NCBI RefSeq assembly: GCF_025318105.1
Contig: NZ_JAOANI010000031.1
Location: 65,897-129,896 of the forward strand
Length of the DNA: 64,000 nt
DNA from: Venatoribacter pacificus
GTDB taxonomy: Bacteria; Pseudomonadota; Gammaproteobacteria; Pseudomonadales; Oceanobacteraceae
Direction: 5' to 3'
Of the stretch, positions 53,754 to 62,310 are shown piece after piece (position 1 is the stretch's first letter; each line of letters begins with the position of its first letter). The translations under genes and the position numbers were made by a program. Below the pieces are notes generated by a model, which saw nothing but the letters and a program-made list of their open reading frames with translations, was not told where the DNA came from and made no database searches.

Positions 53754-56045
53754 TTAAGGCTGTTCTCCGTCAGACTTGTTGTTTATCCCGGGTTTACTGT
53801 CAGTGTCAGTTTTACTGTTTGTGTCAGGTTTATAGCTGCGCAAAAATTCAATCAAATCGGCTTCCGGCAACGGTTTCGCCAGCAAAAAACCCTGAACATT
53901 GTCGCAGTTTTTACTGCGCAGCAGGGCTTCTTCTTCTTCTGTCTCAACCCCTTCGGCAATCACACTCATATTCAGGCTGTGTCCGAGCGTAATGATGGTG
54001 TCGACCAGCGACTCCTTACGCCGGTTAGCGGTCATCTGGTGGACAAAGCTGCGGTCGATTTTCAGTTTATCGGCGGGGAAGGCTGCAAGGTAAGAAAGTG
54101 ACGAAAAGCCGGTACCAAAGTCATCGAGTGCCACACGGATTCCGGCTTGCTGAAGTTTGTCCAGGAACGCACAGGTTTCCTGCTGATTTCGGATCAGCAG
54201 GCTCTCCGTAATTTCAACCAGCAAACTGCCGCGCGCGACGCCCGACTCTTCTACCTGAGCAATGATTTTGTCGGCCAGGCTGTGATCGTAGAACTCGGCG
54301 GTGGAAACGTTGACGGCGATAGGTACCGAGAGCCCCTGTTGTTGCATACGGCCAATCATGGCCAGTGCTTCCTGCCTGACCCACTGACCGATTTCACGGA
54401 TCATGCCGGTTTTTTCGGCCAGCGGAATAAACAAATCCGGACGCACCAATCCACGTTCCGGGTGATTCCAGCGCACCAGCGCTTCAAGCTGAACAATGCA
54501 ATTATCGGTCAGACGTTTGATGGGCTGATAGTGCAGTTCCAGTTGGTTCTGGCTGACGGCAAAATGCATTTCCTGATGCAACAATGCCTGGGTTTTTGCC
54601 GCTTCGAACATGGCCGGAGTAAAAAAAGCGTAGCCGTTACGACCGGCATTTTTGGCGGCATAAACGGCCTGTTCGGCGGCTTTCAGTAATTGTTCCAGCG
54701 TGCCGCCATCGTTGGGGTAGCAGCTAATACCGATACTGGAAGTGATGCGGCAATCGCGCATCTGGCGGATGGTCAGGCTGCGGCTGACGTTTTTCAGGAT
54801 ATTATCGGCCAGTTGTTCCAGCGCCTGTTGGTCATGCTCGCCGGTAATGATGAAGCCAAACTCATCGCCACCGAGGCGGGCAATGGTGTCCTGAGAACGC
54901 ATGCTTTGCTGCAGCCGTGTGCCAACTTTAACCAGCAGTTCATCGCCGGCGTCGTGGCCCAGGGTATCGTTAATTTCTTTAAAGTAATCCAGATCCATCA
55001 GCAGCACAGAAAAACTGCGCTGCTTGCGTCGCCCCTGTTCCAGCGTCCAGTTCAGGCGTTCATAAAACAGATTGCGGTTTGGCAGGCTGGTGAGCAGATC
55101 GTAGCTGGCCTGATACTGGATAGTTTCTTCAGAGCGTTTACGCTCGCTGATATCGCTGATCAGGGCAACGTAGCGCAGGATATTGCTCTGCTCATCGCGC
55201 ACCACTGAAAAACACAGCTCGGCGTTGAAGCGTTCGCCATTGCGCCGGCTGATTAATAATTCGGTTGTCCAGCTGCGCCAGGCGGGCAGCTTGTCGAGAA
55301 TATCGCGGTATTGTTGCAGTGATTTCGGGTCGGCGGCGAAGAAACCCGGTTTACGCCCTAAAACTTCAGCGCCGGGATAGCCGGTGATATGAGAAAACGC
55401 CGGATTAACTTCAACAATATTAAACGCTTTGTCGGTAATGATCAGGCCCAGCGGCAGATGCTGGGTGATGGTTTCCGTGAGTTGGCGATGATTTTGTGCG
55501 CGGCGGAATTCAATACTGGCCTGGGCCAGGCGAGCCGCTTCGTGAATCAGCAGCAGATCCAGTCCGGTTGGGTGGCGCACTTCACGGTAATACAGGCCGA
55601 ACACGCCGAGGACTTTGCCGTTGTTGCCGACAATGGGCTGTGACCAGCAGGCATACAAACCGGCTTGTGCCGCCAGCTCGCGGTAATCCTGCCAATAGGG
55701 ATGACTCTGAATGTCTTCAACGATTACCAGACGTGCTGTGGCTGCGGCAGTACCGCAGGAACCGACCCCTTCGCCAATAGCGAGATTGTTGATGGCAGCG
55801 ACGTAGAAATCGGGCAGGTCAGGTGCGGCGCCGGGAATCAGATGCTTGCCGTCATCGCTGAGCAGCAGGATTGAAGCGATGCATTCCGGTTGTTTTTCCT
55901 GAATGAGGAGAACCAGTTCATTCAGCAGCATTTCCAGCGGACGTCCGCTGAGCAGCATTTCCAGAAAATGGTTGTAACGACCAATACCGAGACGTGAAGC
56001 ATCACGGAGGCCACGCTGGATAGAATTTTGGGGCATACACTGCAT
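53754..56045 (-). CDS. GAF-PAS-GGDEF-EAL cyclic-di-GMP protein
   Basis: 763 residues without membrane helices. A GAF domain (about 30-185) with a CGTAAATARL segment is followed by a PAS domain (about 195-305). The GGDEF domain (about 320-480) has an intact LGGDEFGFI site and an RSQD I-site. The EAL domain (about 500-740) has LEALVRWNHPERG and the DDFGTGFSSLSYL loop, so both synthesis and hydrolysis are possible. A Thr/Asp/Ser/Lys-rich tail (TNSKTDTDSKPG) follows. No clear Shine-Dalgarno precedes either ATG (56045 or 56036). Confidence 0.88.
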   Translation of the reverse strand: MQCMPQNSIQRGLRDASRLGIGRYNHFLEMLLSGRPLEMLLNELVLLIQEKQPECIASILLLSDDGKHLIPGAAPDLPDFYVAAINNLAIGEGVGSCGTAAATARLVIVEDIQSHPYWQDYRELAAQAGLYACWSQPIVGNNGKVLGVFGLYYREVRHPTGLDLLLIHEAARLAQASIEFRRAQNHRQLTETITQHLPLGLIITDKAFNIVEVNPAFSHITGYPGAEVLGRKPGFFAADPKSLQQYRDILDKLPAWRSWTTELLISRRNGERFNAELCFSVVRDEQSNILRYVALISDISERKRSEETIQYQASYDLLTSLPNRNLFYERLNWTLEQGRRKQRSFSVLLMDLDYFKEINDTLGHDAGDELLVKVGTRLQQSMRSQDTIARLGGDEFGFIITGEHDQQALEQLADNILKNVSRSLTIRQMRDCRITSSIGISCYPNDGGTLEQLLKAAEQAVYAAKNAGRNGYAFFTPAMFEAAKTQALLHQEMHFAVSQNQLELHYQPIKRLTDNCIVQLEALVRWNHPERGLVRPDLFIPLAEKTGMIREIGQWVRQEALAMIGRMQQQGLSVPIAVNVSTAEFYDHSLADKIIAQVEESGVARGSLLVEITESLLIRNQQETCAFLDKLQQAGIRVALDDFGTGFSSLSYLAAFPADKLKIDRSFVHQMTANRRKESLVDTIITLGHSLNMSVIAEGVETEEEEALLRSKNCDNVQGFLLAKPLPEADLIEFLRSYKPDTNSKTDTDSKPGINNKSDGEQP

Positions 56046-56169
56046 TCAGATAATGACTGAACCCAAGTGTAGCGGTATCTGCGGGATTTGAAACCGCCGT
56101 AACAGGAATGTCGGTTAGGCGGAACGGGAATGAGAAAGTATCAGCCCTGCCGTTGAGCTGGATCAGGAT

Positions 56170-56205
56170 AAAGCGCCGGTTCAGATAATCTGTTCCGGCG
56201 CTTTT
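56170..56205. terminator. Hairpin between the FabG-like gene and the GGDEF-EAL gene
   Basis: AAAGCGCCGG / CCGGCGCTTT, a 10-bp perfect stem with a 15-base loop, about 70 bp after the FabG-like stop. The T-run is short on either strand, so termination strength is moderate. Confidence 0.6.
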
Positions 56206-56276
56206 GTCTTAGGCGTGAGGCGCTGACCTCAGACGTCAGGTGCTCCTGACTTATGCAGCGACCTCAAGCCGTGATC

Positions 56277-57692
56277 TCACGCACCCACCAGAGACTGGCC
56301 GCAGACGCGCACGATGTTGCCGCTCACACCACTGGCAGCCGGGTTGGCAAAAAACGCGATGGTTTCCGCCACGTCGACCGGCTTACCACCCTGTGACAGA
56401 GAGTTCAGGCGACGACCGATTTCACGGGTCATCAGTGGGATGGCGTCGGTCATTGCGGTTTCAATAAAGCCCGGTGCCACGGCGTTGATGGTGATGTCTT
56501 TCGTCATCAGCTCATCGGCCATGTACTGCACATAACCGATCACACCGGCTTTGGAGGCCGCGTAGTTGGTCTGACCGGTCTGGCCGGCGATACCGTTCAT
56601 CGACGATACGCAGATAATGCGGCCGCCGTTGTTCAGCGTACCCTGTTCAAACAGCACATGGTTGATGCGCTCTTCCGCCGACAGGTTGATGTCGATGGTC
56701 ATGTTCCACCAGTGTTCCGGCATATTGGCCAGAGTCTTGTCACGGGTGATACCGGCGTTATGCACGATGATGTCGCCACCGCCCATTTCTTTCAGTTTGT
56801 CGGAAATCTGTTGCGGTGCCTCGGCGGAGGAAATATCACCGAGCAGGGTTTCGCCACCGATTTCAGCCATCACGCGGCGCAGATCGCCTTCCGCTGGTGG
56901 AATATCCAGACCCAGAACGGTGGCACCGTCGCGTGCCAGAGTACGGGCAATGGATTCACCGATACCACGGGAAGCACCGGTCACCAGCGCGACTTTACCG
57001 GCCAGCGGCTTGTGCCAGTCCGGGTAGGCAACGTCCTGCGCTTTACGCACGGTCAGCACCTGACCATCGACATACGCCGACTTGGCGGAAATCACAAAAC
57101 GGAACGCGGCATCAAGGTTTTTCTCGGCACCGGTTTCAACATAAACCGCCTGAGCGGTGGCGCTTTTTTTGCCGATTTCTTTCGCCACAGAACGGGAGAA
57201 ACCTTCCAGGGCGCGCATGGCGGCCGCCTGTTCGCCGGTGGCGGCTTTCATATGCGGACGACCCAATACAATCACGCGGCCATTATTATTCAGCTTACGC
57301 ATCACCGGGTTAAAAAAGTAATACAGCTGGTTCAGGTCAGCGGTGTCGGCAAAACCAGAGGCGTCGAATACAAAGGCATCGAATTTGTCGGTCATATCGG
57401 TACTGCATTCAATGCCGACGGCTTTAATACCGTACTCGCCGGCGGCGGCTACGATGGCGGCAGCGGTTTTAGCGGCGGCAGGGAAAAAGACACTGGCGTT
57501 GGCGTCTTTCAGGTTGCGCATAATGTCGCTCAGCAGGGCGGCGTTTTCACCGGCACCGATTAATACCCGGCCTTCAAAATAGGTGGCTTGATTCGGATTG
57601 TAACGCTTCAGTTCAATCGATTTGGGCAGTACCGATTTCATCAGGCTGCGGCCCACATTGCTGTCGAGTACAGATTCTATAAAGTTGCTCAT
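56277..57692 (-). CDS. High-molecular-weight FabG (3-oxoacyl-ACP/CoA reductase, FabG4-like)
   Basis: 471 residues, twice the usual FabG size. The N-terminal half (about 1-210) is a flavodoxin-like, non-catalytic Rossmann domain; the C-terminal half (about 215-470) is a standard SDR with the cofactor motif GASRGIGESIA, HNAGIT, the catalytic Ser in VSSMNGIAG and the YAASK tetrad. It reduces 3-oxoacyl thioesters with NAD(P)H. The ATG at 57692 has AGGA seven bases upstream; a longer frame to 57914 lacks coding character. It diverges from a thiolase gene, and together they suggest fatty-acid elongation/beta-oxidation or hydroxyalkanoate metabolism. Confidence 0.88.
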   Translation of the reverse strand: MSNFIESVLDSNVGRSLMKSVLPKSIELKRYNPNQATYFEGRVLIGAGENAALLSDIMRNLKDANASVFFPAAAKTAAAIVAAAGEYGIKAVGIECSTDMTDKFDAFVFDASGFADTADLNQLYYFFNPVMRKLNNNGRVIVLGRPHMKAATGEQAAAMRALEGFSRSVAKEIGKKSATAQAVYVETGAEKNLDAAFRFVISAKSAYVDGQVLTVRKAQDVAYPDWHKPLAGKVALVTGASRGIGESIARTLARDGATVLGLDIPPAEGDLRRVMAEIGGETLLGDISSAEAPQQISDKLKEMGGGDIIVHNAGITRDKTLANMPEHWWNMTIDINLSAEERINHVLFEQGTLNNGGRIICVSSMNGIAGQTGQTNYAASKAGVIGYVQYMADELMTKDITINAVAPGFIETAMTDAIPLMTREIGRRLNSLSQGGKPVDVAETIAFFANPAASGVSGNIVRVCGQSLVGA

Positions 57693-58013
57693 GGTCGGGT
57701 CCTGAGGCCTGTTTATGCAGATTAAACAAGGCCGGTTAGCGGTTAAAAATGATTTACAAAGGGCGCGGTAAACCACACGAAACACAAAAAATGGCACAGC
57801 GCCGGACGGTAGCAGATTACAGCAGCAATCATAAGGAGTGAAATTGACCAGATAAGAGGGGAAAACTGTCACTTCAGCCAATGCCAGCCATAGCCCGGGC
57901 GCTACACTGAGCAACGTTTATGGCAGAGTGTACCGCCTGCCGTTGTGATATGTGTGTTTGCCCAATAAGCAAAGATCAGAACCAACAATCAGAACCCATA
58001 CAGGATTTCCGGC
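57693..58013. promoter_or_regulatory. Divergent promoter region between FabG-like and thiolase genes
   Basis: 321 bp with no supportable gene. The promoters of both genes must lie here. I looked for a PsrA/FadR-type dyad and did not see a convincing one. Confidence 0.45.
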
Positions 58014-59324
58014 ATGACCAAGAGCAGTGCTAAACAGACCATCCGCCGCGTAGCCATCATTGGCGGTAACCGTGTTCCTTTTGCGCGTTCCAACACCGCG
58101 TATTCTTATGCTTCTAACCAGGACATGCTGACCGCAGCTTTGAATGGCCTGGTTAACCGTTACAACCTGCAGGGTGAACAGATTGGTGAGTTTATCGCCG
58201 GTGCGGTAATCAAGCACAGCCGTGACTTTAACCTGGCGCGCGAAACGCTGCTCAGCACCGCCCTCGATCCGCGTACTCCGGGTGTTGATATTCAGCAGGC
58301 CTGTGGCACCGGTCTGCAGGCCATCATTATGGCGGCGAATAAAATTGCCCTGGGCCAGATCGACAGCGCGATTGCCGGTGGTTCCGATACCACCTCCGAT
58401 GCGCCGATTGGTGTGAACGAAGGCCTGCGTAAAATTCTGCTGGATGTGAACCGTGCAAAAACCACCGCTGAAAAACTCAAGCTGCTGGCTAAAATCCGCC
58501 CTAAGCATCTGGCGCCGCTGGTGCCACGTAACGGCGAGCCGCGCACTAATCTGTCGATGGGTGAGCACACCGAACTGACGGTTAAAGAGTGGGGCATCTC
58601 GCGTGAAGAGCAGGACGAAATCGCCTTCAACAGCCACACCAACCTGCTGGCCGCTTATGACCGTGGTTTCTTCGACGATCTGGTCAGCCCGTATCTGGGT
58701 CTGGAAAAAGACAACCTGGCGCGCACGCCAAATCTGGAAAAACTGGCCAGCCTGAAGCCGGCTTTCGATAAAAAATCCGGTAAAGGCACGCTGACCGCGG
58801 GTAACTCATCGGCACTGACCGACGGTGCTTCTGTGGTGCTGCTGGCCTCTGAAGAATGGGCCAAGGCACACAACCTGCCGGTTAAGGCCTACCTGAGCTT
58901 CCACGAAACCGCGTCTGTCGATTTCTTCGGTAAAGACGGCAGCAAAGATAAAGAAGGTCTGCTGCTGGCACCGGCTTATGCCGTACCGCGCATGCTGGAA
59001 CGCGCCGGTCTGACCCTGCAGGACTTTGATTTCTACGAAATCCACGAAGCCTTTGCCGGCGTTGTCGCTTCCACTCTGAAAGCCTGGGAAGACGAGAAAT
59101 TCTGCAAAGAAAAACTCGGTCTGGACAAGCCGCTGGGCAGCATCGACCGCAGCAAGCTGAACGTGAATGGCTCCTCCATTGCCACTGGCCACCCATTTGC
59201 AGCCACCGGCGGCCGTATTGTGGCTTCGCTGGCGAAAATGCTGGAAGAGAAAGGTTCAGGCCGTGGTCTGATCTCGATCTGTGCGGCGGGTGGTCAGGGC
59301 GTTGTGGCTATTCTGGAACGCTGA
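58014..59324 (+). CDS. fadI: Acetyl-CoA C-acyltransferase (FadI-like thiolase)
   Basis: 436 residues. It cleaves 3-oxoacyl-CoA with CoA, or runs in reverse. Nucleophile Cys in QQACGTGLQA (about 99), His in HEAFAGVV, second His in NGSSIATGHPFAATGG, and the C-terminal acid/base Cys in SICAAGGQG. The length and sequence style match FadI (the anaerobic-type beta-oxidation thiolase) rather than PhaA. No fadJ partner is next to it. It pairs divergently with the HMW FabG gene. A strong terminator follows. Confidence 0.88.
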   Translation: MTKSSAKQTIRRVAIIGGNRVPFARSNTAYSYASNQDMLTAALNGLVNRYNLQGEQIGEFIAGAVIKHSRDFNLARETLLSTALDPRTPGVDIQQACGTGLQAIIMAANKIALGQIDSAIAGGSDTTSDAPIGVNEGLRKILLDVNRAKTTAEKLKLLAKIRPKHLAPLVPRNGEPRTNLSMGEHTELTVKEWGISREEQDEIAFNSHTNLLAAYDRGFFDDLVSPYLGLEKDNLARTPNLEKLASLKPAFDKKSGKGTLTAGNSSALTDGASVVLLASEEWAKAHNLPVKAYLSFHETASVDFFGKDGSKDKEGLLLAPAYAVPRMLERAGLTLQDFDFYEIHEAFAGVVASTLKAWEDEKFCKEKLGLDKPLGSIDRSKLNVNGSSIATGHPFAATGGRIVASLAKMLEEKGSGRGLISICAAGGQGVVAILER

Positions 59325-59398
59325 GACGTTCCACAGCGAAACAACAACGCACCAACGAGACAATAACTACACTCTCACCTCATAATACTTATAAATTT

Positions 59399-59425
59399 AA
59401 CCCCGCTTTTGCGGGGTTTTTTTAT
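59399..59425 (+). terminator. Terminator of the thiolase gene
   Basis: AACCCCGC / GCGGGGTT with a TTTT loop and a seven-T tail; a classical intrinsic terminator. Confidence 0.92.
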
Positions 59426-59476
59426 GCGCTACAAAACTCATGGGGCGAGAAGACTCTGAGTGGGCAGGACTCGGGA

Positions 59477-59824
59477 TTACAGATTTTGCCAGCGGCTTAA
59501 CAATGTGGAGTAGAGGATTTTTTGTCCGGGCTGGGCGTTGCTTTCGCTCTGTTGTAATGATTGCTTTATTTGCTGCAGCTGCATGTCGCTGAAGACAATA
59601 TTCAGCTCGTTACTATGGTCGCTGAGCATGGTGTTGCGTAATTGCCGGGCAATCAGCGGGCATTGCTGGCGCAACAGGCGTTCGCTCAGGCTCAGCGTTC
59701 CACGGGTCAGTGTTTTTGGGTATTCGATGATTAGCGCTTGCTGTTTATTGGTTGGCGCTTGCTGTTTATTGGTTGGCGCTTGCTGTTTATTGGTTGGCGC
59801 TTGCTGTTTATTGGTGGTTTGCAT
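59477..59824 (-). CDS. Small protein with N-terminal heptad (APTNKQQ) repeats, unknown function
   Basis: 115 residues. After MQTTNKQQ come copies of APTNKQQ encoded by four perfect or near-perfect 21-bp units (59734-59817), followed by an ordinary-looking C-terminal part (LSLSERLLRQQCPLIARQL...). I recognise no family. The ATG at 59824 has GGGGA seven bases upstream; a frame extending to 59968 is less likely. The C-terminal composition suggests a real protein. Confidence 0.6.
   Translation of the reverse strand: MQTTNKQQAPTNKQQAPTNKQQAPTNKQQALIIEYPKTLTRGTLSLSERLLRQQCPLIARQLRNTMLSDHSNELNIVFSDMQLQQIKQSLQQSESNAQPGQKILYSTLLSRWQNL
59734..59817. repeat. Four 21-bp tandem repeats
   Basis: Four consecutive 21-bp units of type GCGCTTGCTGTTTATTGGTT plus G; the first three are identical and the last differs at one base. 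They encode a heptapeptide repeat in frame. Confidence 0.92.
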
Positions 59825-59995
59825 GTTGTTTTCCCCGGTGGTTATTCCGAGTCTAGTAGATGATCGCGCCAGTGTGTAAAGTTGGGCGCGCTTATACCAT
59901 CGTGCAGCCGGCGTATTTCGTACGGTTAAAATGGTGGCTGAGCAATAACGGCTGAACAATAACGACAATCAAAAACCGTAATAACGGAATTGCGA

Positions 59996-61213
59996 ATGAA
60001 TAAATGGCTGGCCTTAAGCGGGCTTTATATTGTGCAGGGTTTGCCCCACGGCTTTTTCGGCCAGGCGATGCCGGCGTTAATGCGTAATCAGGGCATGGAC
60101 CTGACCATTATTGGTCTGTTGTCTTTATTGGCGCTGCCCTGGGCGCTGAAGTTTATCTGGGCGCCCTGGCTCGACCGTATTTCGCTGCGACAACAGGAAT
60201 TCCGCCGCAGCTGGATTCTGACCATGAATTACAGTGCGGTGGCGGTATTGGTGGTGATTGCCAGTCAGCCACTGGATTTATGGACCGGGCAGGCGATGGC
60301 GGTGTTTGTCGGCCTGCTGTTAATGCTTAACACCCTGATGGCGACGCAGGATATCGCCACCGATGCGATGGCCGTAGAAAACCTGCCGCCGGAGCAGCGC
60401 GGTATCGGTAATGGAATTCAGGTCGCCGGTTACCGGGTCGGGATGATTCTGGCCGGTGGCGCGCTGGTGTCTCTGTATCCGTTGCTGGGCTGGCAGAATT
60501 CATTGTTGCTGCTGGCGTTGTTAATGCTATTGGGCTCGCTGCCGTTGTGGTGGTTTAAGCCGCAGCCGCATGTGGTTGACCGCCAGCCGCTGTGGCCTTT
60601 GTGGCTGGGCTTTTTCCGCCTGAAATATGCCGCCTTCTGGCTGCTGTTTCTGCTGGTGTATAAATTCGGTGATGCCTTTGGCACACCGATGATCCGGCCG
60701 ATGCTGAGCGATGCCGGAGTGACGCTGGAGCAGATGGGCCTGATTCTGGGAACCGTGGGTTTTCTGGCCGGTCTGCTTGGTGCGCTGGGTGGTGGCTGGC
60801 TGGTCGGTAAGCTCGGACGGCAAAGCGCATTGCTCGGATTTTTATTGCTCGAAGCGCTGGCGCTGCTGTCGTATCTCGGTCTGCAGCCGGCGGCAGGGCA
60901 GGCGCCGGACTGGCTGCATATTTATCTGGCGGTGATCGTTGAGCACATTGCCGGTGGCATGGCGACGGCGGCGTTATTTACCGTGATGATGGACCGCTGC
61001 CGCGAGCACTGTGCCGCTGCCGATTATGCCCTGCAAAGCTGTGTCGTAATTATTGCCGGTATGCTGGCCGGTGCACTTTCCGGTTTCAGCGCCAAGGCTC
61101 TGGGGTATGATGGCCACTTTATGCTGTCAGCCATTTTGTGTGTGGCGGCGATGAGTGCGGTCTGGGCGCTGGTACAGCGCGGTTTACTGCCGTCACGCAA
61201 GGCTCTGGTCTGA
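59996..61213 (+). CDS. MFS transporter, AmpG-like
   Basis: 405 residues and about 12 helices. The opening YIVQGLPHGFFGQAMPALMRNQGM and the TQDIATDAMAVENLPPEQRG loop are the AmpG/PAT branch signature. AmpG imports anhydro-muropeptides for cell-wall recycling; whether this shorter relative does so is not certain. I use the ATG at 59996 rather than the TTG at 59990. The TusA-like gene follows after 47 bp and may share the transcript. Confidence 0.82.
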   Translation: MNKWLALSGLYIVQGLPHGFFGQAMPALMRNQGMDLTIIGLLSLLALPWALKFIWAPWLDRISLRQQEFRRSWILTMNYSAVAVLVVIASQPLDLWTGQAMAVFVGLLLMLNTLMATQDIATDAMAVENLPPEQRGIGNGIQVAGYRVGMILAGGALVSLYPLLGWQNSLLLLALLMLLGSLPLWWFKPQPHVVDRQPLWPLWLGFFRLKYAAFWLLFLLVYKFGDAFGTPMIRPMLSDAGVTLEQMGLILGTVGFLAGLLGALGGGWLVGKLGRQSALLGFLLLEALALLSYLGLQPAAGQAPDWLHIYLAVIVEHIAGGMATAALFTVMMDRCREHCAAADYALQSCVVIIAGMLAGALSGFSAKALGYDGHFMLSAILCVAAMSAVWALVQRGLLPSRKALV

Positions 61214-61260
61214 ACAGGCGCAGGTGCTGCAGAAAAAACGAACAGGTAAGAAGAGAGTTA

Positions 61261-61508
61261 TGAACGACACAGCCATTGATTTTCACCTCGACACCAAAGG
61301 GCTGTTCTGCCCGGAACCGGTGATGATGCTGCACAACCAGATCCGCGATATGCAGATTGGTCAGGTGGTGGAAATTCTCGCCACCGACCCTTCGACCCGG
61401 CGCGATTTTTTAAAATTCTGCAATTTCCTGGAACATGAGTTATTGCTGCAGGAAGAGGTTGATGGTGTATTCCGGTTTCTGATTAAAAAGGCGAGTGACG
61501 ATGAGTGA
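61261..61508 (+). CDS. TusA-family sulfurtransferase-like protein
   Basis: 82 residues with the TusA fold signature LDTKGLFCPEPVMMLHNQI, including the persulfide Cys in CPEP, then GQVVEILATDPSTRRDFLKFC. TusA relays sulfur for tRNA 2-thiouridine and cofactors. AGAAGAGAG precedes the ATG. It overlaps the next gene by 8 bp. It could be canonical TusA or a paralogue. Confidence 0.85.
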
Positions 61509-61704
61509 GTCTGATATCAGCAAGTCATTTGATAGGAAAAGGGAATCGCAGAGCGAACCTGAAGAAAACCCGCTGGAAGCAATCCGCCGTATGCGCCAGC
61601 AAAAACTGCATGCCTGTGCGTTAAAACAGAAGGCGGAAATGGAAGAAATGCTGGCTACCGTGGATGAAAAAGCCAAACCTCAGAGTCAGGAAAGTGCGGA
61701 CTGA
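61501..61704 (+). CDS. Small charged protein of unknown function
   Basis: 67 residues, hydrophilic and helical (MSESDISKSFDRKRESQSEPEENPLEAIRRMRQQKLHACALKQKAEMEEMLATVDEK). The ATG at 61501 overlaps the TusA-like stop (ATGAGTGA), a GTG at 61495 is an alternative. Its coding is supported by the coupling and by composition; the function is unknown. It ends just before the mobile-element remnant. Confidence 0.6.
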   Translation: MSESDISKSFDRKRESQSEPEENPLEAIRRMRQQKLHACALKQKAEMEEMLATVDEKAKPQSQESAD

Positions 61705-61724
61705 GTAATTCAAATAACGAGAAG

Positions 61725-61864
61725 TGGCAATTTCCTGAACCAGAATCCTTTCACTCAGACTTAGCTGAACTGCTTTCACGTTAAATTCATTTGAATGCTG
61801 CCAGGTCTTTCCTGGCTGAGTATATTTGGGCATTGGACACCTCGTCAGTTTGACTTTGGTGTCC
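61725..61864 (-). mobile_element. Remnant of an IS3-family insertion sequence (5' end of orfA)
   Basis: From ATG at 61833 on the minus strand, about 36 residues (MPKYTQPGKTWQHSNEF.VKAVQLSL...VQEIA) resemble the N-terminus of IS3-family OrfA proteins. Beyond that the frame runs into unrelated sequence. Immediately upstream, GGACACC at 61835-61864 region forms inverted ends (GGACACC ... GGTGTCC), as at an IS terminus. The rest of the element is missing, so it cannot move by itself. Family placement rests on memory of the motif. Confidence 0.6.
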
Positions 61865-61913
61865 GTTAAAGCGGGGGTAGATCAGGGCGATGCTGCCTTT
61901 GCTTGTTATGTCT
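61865..61913 (-). other. Truncated attC site (distal end of the array)
   Basis: On the minus strand ACATAACAAGCAAAGGC right after the cassette stop is a normal left attC end (CATAAC core). The matching right end (expected to contain CCTTTGCGTTATG-like sequence) is not found; instead the IS terminus begins near 61864. The site therefore seems cut by the insertion and is probably inactive. Confidence 0.55.
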
Positions 61914-62222
61914 TTAGGGCTCATAGGTTGCTATCTCGCTGAGCCACCAGTTTAATTTATCATCGAGCTGCCAAAGCTCGGGAGTCTCAAAAGTTTTTTG
62001 GAGCACTTGCGCTTCTGTTTCGACGTCCAAAGCCTCGATCACTAGATTCCCACTCTCCCACAGCGTTGCTCTAGCAAGTAATCCATTTCCATCTATTTCG
62101 ATAAAACGAACTTTAACGGAATCACCTAGTTCTTCTGTGATAGAAACGGCATAGCCTTCAGCCCCAAATATTTTAGATTTGGAATTCTTCCATTTTTCGA
62201 GGTATGCAAGTAGCTCATTCAT
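61914..62222 (-). CDS. Cassette 1: TriTu-like immunity protein candidate
   Basis: 102 residues, acidic, no signal or membrane helix. LGDSVKVRFIEIDGNGLLARATLWESGNLVIEALDVETEAQVL resembles the TriTu immunity family (short Imm-type proteins with a conserved TLWESG and E...D..TE pattern), which pair with polymorphic toxins. The match is from memory and not computed. There is no toxin gene beside it in the window, as is common for cassette-borne immunity or antitoxin genes. It is the last gene of the array and its attC is truncated. Confidence 0.65.
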   Translation of the reverse strand: MNELLAYLEKWKNSKSKIFGAEGYAVSITEELGDSVKVRFIEIDGNGLLARATLWESGNLVIEALDVETEAQVLQKTFETPELWQLDDKLNWWLSEIATYEP

Positions 62223-62224
62223 AG

Positions 62225-62310
62225 TGAAACATAACGTTTACATAAGGGGCGCGACGTCAGGAGCGTCCAGTGAGCGACAGCGAACGACTTGATGTGCTTG
62301 TTAGATTTCA
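62225..62310 (-). other. attC site between cassettes 1 and 2
   Basis: On the minus strand it starts TCTAACAAG and ends AAACGTTATG. The inner arms ACATCAAG and CTTATGT pair with one extra C on one side, the extrahelical base typical of attC. A GACG/CGTC hairpin forms the variable middle. The PIN-gene stop codon abuts its left end. Confidence 0.85.

Noticed and set aside
56658..57563. 301-residue plus-strand frame
   Set aside because: Antisense to the FabG-like gene, which has clear SDR motifs; the plus frame has no recognisable domain.
59734..59817. Possible CRISPR array
   Set aside because: The 21-bp units are directly adjacent with no spacers and are in frame within a coding sequence.
59538..59879. 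Cysteine-rich repeat frame (GACCLLV units) on the plus strand
   Set aside because: A shadow of the 21-bp repeats in the minus-strand small protein; the minus frame has a good RBS and normal composition.
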